A stretch of 64,000 nucleotides of DNA from Pseudonocardia cypriaca (GTDB lineage Bacteria > Actinomycetota > Actinomycetes > Mycobacteriales > Pseudonocardiaceae). The stretch's first letter is position 1, and the number at the start of each line of letters is the position of its first letter. Shown here piece by piece: positions 60,983 to 64,000 of this stretch. The position numbers were made by a program, and so were the translations under genes. The notes beneath the pieces are model-generated. The model was not told where the DNA came from and ran no database searches. It saw only the letters and a list, made by a program, of their open reading frames with translations. The DNA is taken from NCBI RefSeq assembly GCF_006717045.1, contig NZ_VFPH01000002.1, forward strand, positions 2,852,001 through 2,916,000, given 5' to 3'.

Positions 60983-62094
60983 TGCCACGGGTACGGGCCG
61001 CGGTGCTCCGGACGCCGGGTGAGGGCCTGCACGTGGAGGCCGTCGACCTGGAGGCTCCGCACGCGGGCGAGGTTCTCGTACGGGTCGAGGCCGCCGGCGT
61101 CTGCCACACCGAGCTGCACTACATGGACGGCGCCATCCCCTGCCCGCTGCCGATCGTCCTCGGGCACGAGGGCAGCGGCGTGGTCGAGGAGGTCGGGGAC
61201 GGCGTCGACGCGGTGGCGGTGGGTGACCGGGTGGCGTTCACCTGGCGCCCGCGGTGCGGGCACTGCGAGTACTGCGCCACCGGACGCCCGGTGATGTGCG
61301 TGTACGGACGGGTGCAGGCGCGCACCGGCGGGCTGCTCGACGGCACGTCCCGGCTGCACCTGGACGGCGGGCCGCTGCACCACTTCCTCGGCGTGTCCTG
61401 CTTCGCGGAGCGCGCGGTGGTGTCGCAACGCGCCGTGGTGAAGGTGCCGGACGGGGTCGAGCCCGCGGTGGCAGCCGTCACCGGGTGCGCGGTCATCACC
61501 GGGGTCGGCGCGGTCGTCAACGTCGCCGGCCAGGTGGCGGGCAAGTCGCTCGTCGTGGTCGGCGCAGGCGGGGTCGGCCTGTCCGCGCTGATGGGCGCCG
61601 TCCTCGTCGGCGCCGTCCCGATCGTCGTCGACGTCGCCGCTGACAAGCTCGAGCTGGCACGCCGCCTCGGGGCCGCCGACACCCTCGACGCCTCCGGCAT
61701 GTCGCCCGAGGACGTGGTCGGCGCCATCCAGGAGCTGACCGGCGGTGGCGCCGAGGTGGCCGTCGACGCGGTGGGCCTGCCGCAGACCCTGCGCCAGGCG
61801 TTCGCCGTGCTGCGGCCCGGTGGCACCGCCATCGCCGTCGGACTCGGCGCGGTCGACGCCACGGCGTCCATCCCGATCAACGAGCTGGTGCAGCAGCAGA
61901 AGCGCCTCATCGGCAGCCTCTACGGCTCCGCGAACCCGCCCGTCGACCTACCCCGCATCCTCCGCCTGTACCTGGCGGGCCGGCTGCCGCTGGACGCGCT
62001 CCTCGGCGAGCGATACCCCCTCGACGGCGTCGACGACGCCTACCGGGCCCTCCGCGCGGGCTCAGGGGGGCGCGCGGTAGTACTGCCCACATGA
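60982..62094 (+). CDS. Zinc-dependent alcohol dehydrogenase
   Basis: 370 residues, with a perfect AAGGAGG upstream. Catalytic zinc ligands are in AAGVCHTELHY and LGHEGSGVVEEVG; the structural zinc Cys quartet is CGHCEYCATGRPVMC; NAD binding is VVVGAGGVGLSALMGAV. Class matches class III or aryl-alcohol types. Coupled to the Gfo/Idh gene before and the SDR after, suggesting oxidation of a sugar alcohol or related polyol. Confidence 0.92.
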   Translation: MPRVRAAVLRTPGEGLHVEAVDLEAPHAGEVLVRVEAAGVCHTELHYMDGAIPCPLPIVLGHEGSGVVEEVGDGVDAVAVGDRVAFTWRPRCGHCEYCATGRPVMCVYGRVQARTGGLLDGTSRLHLDGGPLHHFLGVSCFAERAVVSQRAVVKVPDGVEPAVAAVTGCAVITGVGAVVNVAGQVAGKSLVVVGAGGVGLSALMGAVLVGAVPIVVDVAADKLELARRLGAADTLDASGMSPEDVVGAIQELTGGGAEVAVDAVGLPQTLRQAFAVLRPGGTAIAVGLGAVDATASIPINELVQQQKRLIGSLYGSANPPVDLPRILRLYLAGRLPLDALLGERYPLDGVDDAYRALRAGSGGRAVVLPT

Positions 62095-62867
62095 CCAGCG
62101 AGTACGCGACCTACCCCAGCCTGCGCGACACGGTCGTGCTGATCAGCGGCGGCGCGAGCGGCATCGGCGCCGAGTTCGTGGCCCAGTTCGCCGCCCAGGG
62201 CGCGCGCGTCGGGTTCGTCGACGTTGCGGTCGACGCGGGCGAGAAGCTCGTGGCGGCCGTGGCGGAGCGCGGCCACCCCCGGCCGCTCTTCCGCGAGTGC
62301 GACATCCGCGACCTCGACGCCTACCGCCGCGTCATCGGGGAGATCGCCGACGAGCTGGGCGACGTCCAGGTGCTCGTGAACAACGCGGGCAGCGACACCC
62401 GCCACCCCGTGGGCGACATCGAGCCGTCCTACTGGGACGAGCGCATGCGGGTGAACCTCGACCACCAGTTCTTCGCGGCGCAGGCGGTCGCGCCCGCGAT
62501 GCGGGCCGCCGGGCGCGGCTCCATCATCAACATGGGCTCGATCAGCGCCCACGTGGACCTGCTCGACCTCACCGTCTACATGACCGCGAAGGCCGGCATC
62601 GAGGGACTCACCAGGTCGCTGTCGCGCGAGTTCGGGCCCGACGGCGTCCGCGTCAACTGCGTGCTGCCCGGGTGGATCATGACGCCCCGGCAGGTGGAGA
62701 ACTGGCTGACCCCGGAGGCCGACGCCCACCGGACCGCGGCCCAGGCCGTGCCGCAGCGGCTCGAGCCCGCCGACGTCGCCCGGCTGGTGCTGTGGCTCGC
62801 CGCGGACGACAGCCGGTCCTGCACCGGGCAGCACTGGGTGGTGGACGGCGGGTGGATGCATTCGTGA
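62091..62867 (+). CDS. SDR-family dehydrogenase
   Basis: 258 residues; ATGA overlap with the dehydrogenase gene. Motifs: SGGASGIGAEFVAQFAAQG, NNAGSDTRHPVGD, Ser in INMGSISAHVDL, and YMTAK with intact catalytic Tyr and Lys. The SysWVVDGGWM ending (sequence QHWVVDGGWMHS) is typical of sugar 1-dehydrogenases. Third gene of the catabolic operon. The stop is followed at once by a hairpin repeat. Confidence 0.92.
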   Translation: MTSEYATYPSLRDTVVLISGGASGIGAEFVAQFAAQGARVGFVDVAVDAGEKLVAAVAERGHPRPLFRECDIRDLDAYRRVIGEIADELGDVQVLVNNAGSDTRHPVGDIEPSYWDERMRVNLDHQFFAAQAVAPAMRAAGRGSIINMGSISAHVDLLDLTVYMTAKAGIEGLTRSLSREFGPDGVRVNCVLPGWIMTPRQVENWLTPEADAHRTAAQAVPQRLEPADVARLVLWLAADDSRSCTGQHWVVDGGWMHS

Positions 62868-62878
62868 CCGATGGCGGC

Positions 62879-62934
62879 GATCAAGGGAAGATGGTCGCCG
62901 TTCGATCTTCCCGAGCCACCATCTCCCCTTGATC
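62879..62934. repeat. 56-base hairpin repeat, copy 1
   Basis: GATCAAGGGAAGATGGT at the left pairs with ACCATCTCCCCTTGATC at the right (one mismatch in 17). The same 56-base element occurs inverted at 63932-63987 with 47 of 56 identical positions. It overlaps the stop codon of the AbiEi-like gene and may terminate both it and the SDR operon. Confidence 0.7.
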
Positions 62935-63834
62935 GACGGACCGGCGGGTCACCGCCGATCCGACCTTGCGCATCAGGTCCGCGAAGTCCCGGTAGACGTC
63001 GAGGTCGGTCGCGTAGAACATCGCCCAGCCGTCGTCCTGCAGAAAGTTGTGGCGACGCCGGTCGGAGCGCATTCTCTGCCGCCCGCCGTGGCCCTCCTCG
63101 CCGTCGTACTCGAGGCCGACCTTGGCCTCCTCCCAGGCCAGGTCCAGCCAGCGGCGCGGGCGACCACCCGGGCCGAGGACGGGAAACTGCAAGGTGGGCG
63201 GCGGCAGCCCGGCGTCGTGGCAGCGCAGGCGCAGCCGGGACTCCTGCGGCGACTCCGGAGCCGGGTGAGCCAGTGGCACCAACTCCCGCGCCTGCCGCAC
63301 CCCGCGCCAACCGGTGCGCCGATCCAGCTCCACGGCCAAGGATGCCGGGGTGCAGACCCCGGCGGCGAGCGCGGCGTCGAGCACGGGGAGCACGTCGATG
63401 CGGGGAAGGGTCCGGGCCAGGTCGATGGCCGTCCGCTCGGCGCTGGTGACGAGCGCGCCACAGCGCAGCCTGACGAGGTCCCCTGCTGCGAGGGCGAGCT
63501 GGTGCGGCCAGAGGTCGGCCCGGCGCGCGCACGGCTCGTCCGGGGCGACGGCGACGTGAGTGACCACGTCGTCGAGCACGCCGAAGCCGTGCAGCTCGGC
63601 GGCCGTGTGCAGGCAGGCCGGCACCTCACGCCCGATGCTCAGCCCGGCCGCCGACAGCCGCAGCCTCGCGCTCGCTCCACCCGCCTCGACGCGGTAGGTG
63701 CCGGTGAACACTCCCGCCCAGCGGCCGGAGCGAACCAGCGCCCGCAGCTCGCCGCGGCTGTAGCAGCTCATGGCCTGCGCGGTGGTGAACGCGCCGTGCT
63801 GGCCGGCAGCGATGTCACGAAGCGGCTGGCGCAT
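62881..63834 (-). CDS. AbiEi-type antitoxin N-terminal domain plus DUF559-like nuclease domain
   Basis: 317 residues. The N-terminus (GQHGAFTTAQAMSCYSRGEL, RSGRWAGVFTGTYRV) is the type IV AbiEi winged-helix. The C-terminal third has a Vsr/DUF559-like core: WLDLAWEEAKVGLEYDGEE and a later RRRHNFLQDDGWAMFYAT, with Asp, Glu and Lys positions of a PD-(D/E)XK fold. No AbiEii toxin lies beside it. The last 17 residues (VDQGEMVAREDRTATIF) are encoded by the hairpin repeat, so the original C-terminus may have been replaced. Confidence 0.8.
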   Translation of the reverse strand: MRQPLRDIAAGQHGAFTTAQAMSCYSRGELRALVRSGRWAGVFTGTYRVEAGGASARLRLSAAGLSIGREVPACLHTAAELHGFGVLDDVVTHVAVAPDEPCARRADLWPHQLALAAGDLVRLRCGALVTSAERTAIDLARTLPRIDVLPVLDAALAAGVCTPASLAVELDRRTGWRGVRQARELVPLAHPAPESPQESRLRLRCHDAGLPPPTLQFPVLGPGGRPRRWLDLAWEEAKVGLEYDGEEGHGGRQRMRSDRRRHNFLQDDGWAMFYATDLDVYRDFADLMRKVGSAVTRRSVDQGEMVAREDRTATIFP

Positions 63835-63931
63835 CCCTCGAGCGTGAGCCCCCGGCCGCGAGGGGTGACCGAGCCTTCGTGATCTGTGGACAACTCAGGG
63901 CCGAGGTGGACAACTGCCCGCCCTCGGCGGT

Positions 63932-63987
63932 GACCAAGGGCAAATGGCGGCTCCAGAAGATCGAACAGCGACCGTCTCCCCTTGATC
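63932..63987. repeat. 56-base hairpin repeat, copy 2 (inverted)
   Basis: In reverse orientation this copy reads GATCAAGGGGAGACGGT to GCCATTTGCCCTTGGTC and matches copy 1 at 47 of 56 positions. Several changes keep pairing by G-U pairs if transcribed in that orientation. The two copies bracket the AbiEi/DUF559 gene. The interval 63835-63931 before it holds no gene; it has a TGTGGACAA and a GGTGGACAA word. Confidence 0.7.
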
Positions 63988-64000
63988 ACCGCCCATCGGT

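Noticed and set aside
63885..63913. DnaA-box-like words TGTGGACAA and GGTGGACAA as a replication origin
   Set aside because: Only two boxes, one imperfect, with no dnaA, dnaN or AT-rich unwinding region nearby.

Overview
The window is chromosomal DNA from a high-GC Gram-positive actinobacterium. The signs are very high GC at third codon positions, many GTG starts, Glu-Asp-Phe tRNA order, a SARP-type regulator, an excalibur/class F sortase pair, and sugar ABC importers without their own ATPase. The gene mix looks like Pseudonocardiaceae (Pseudonocardia or a close relative); this is inference from gene content, not a database match. No rRNA, CRISPR array, intact transposase or integrase was found.

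Layout. 1-2.7 kb: the start of an exported protein, a VOC/AraC pair, and a tRNA-Glu/Asp/Phe cluster on the minus strand. 2.9-9.6 kb: small conserved proteins, a Tat-exported beta-propeller, an SGNH esterase, propionyl-CoA synthetase, excalibur protein plus class F sortase, and a ferredoxin. 9.7-17.4 kb: acyl-CoA synthetase, MFS, CinA-type amidase, DUF72, SDR, serine hydrolase, small HTH and metallo-hydrolase. 17.4-22.3 kb: a tandem structured (RNA-like) element, a SigR/SigH-type promoter, a small conserved protein and an HrpA helicase. 22.3-28.2 kb: MaoC, an AbgB/AbgT-like peptidase and transporter pair, then a compact azoreductase-SMR-TetR-NIPSNAP operon behind two palindromes. 28.2-33.3 kb: a polyol-type ABC importer divergent from its SorC regulator, with matching operators on both sides.

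33.6-39.5 kb: MalY-type aminotransferase, epoxide hydrolase, a pseudo-kinase/histidine kinase/response regulator operon, and a small protein made entirely of hexapeptide repeats with a cysteine ladder. 39.5-49.2 kb: a MarR-controlled MFS/PRISE pair, a rhodanese/cysteine dioxygenase operon behind a poly-cysteine leader peptide, an acetoacetate decarboxylase-like enzyme, a lipase, a Pro/Ala-rich anchored protein and malQ. 49.2-55.1 kb: an accessory block (TetR, LysR, MFS, broken SARP gene, coding debris) flanked by two copies of the malQ 3' end. 55.1-64 kb: FAH-family hydratase, S4 RNA-binding protein, EamA transporter, anti-sigma-type ATPase, a tail-less LPVTG protein with an L,D-transpeptidase, a Gfo/Idh-ADH-SDR catabolic operon, and an AbiEi/DUF559-like gene bracketed by inverted 56-nt hairpin repeats.

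How genes work together. Several local circuits can be read from operators and overlaps: SorC with the polyol importer, TetR with the azoreductase/efflux operon, LysR with the DHA2 exporter, MarR with MFS/PRISE, and cysteine supply with cysteine dioxygenase through the leader peptide. The points most worth following are the tandem RNA-like element (17429-17693), the poly-Cys attenuator (43088-43221), the cysteine-ladder solenoid (39044-39427) and the malQ-flanked block (49169-55127).
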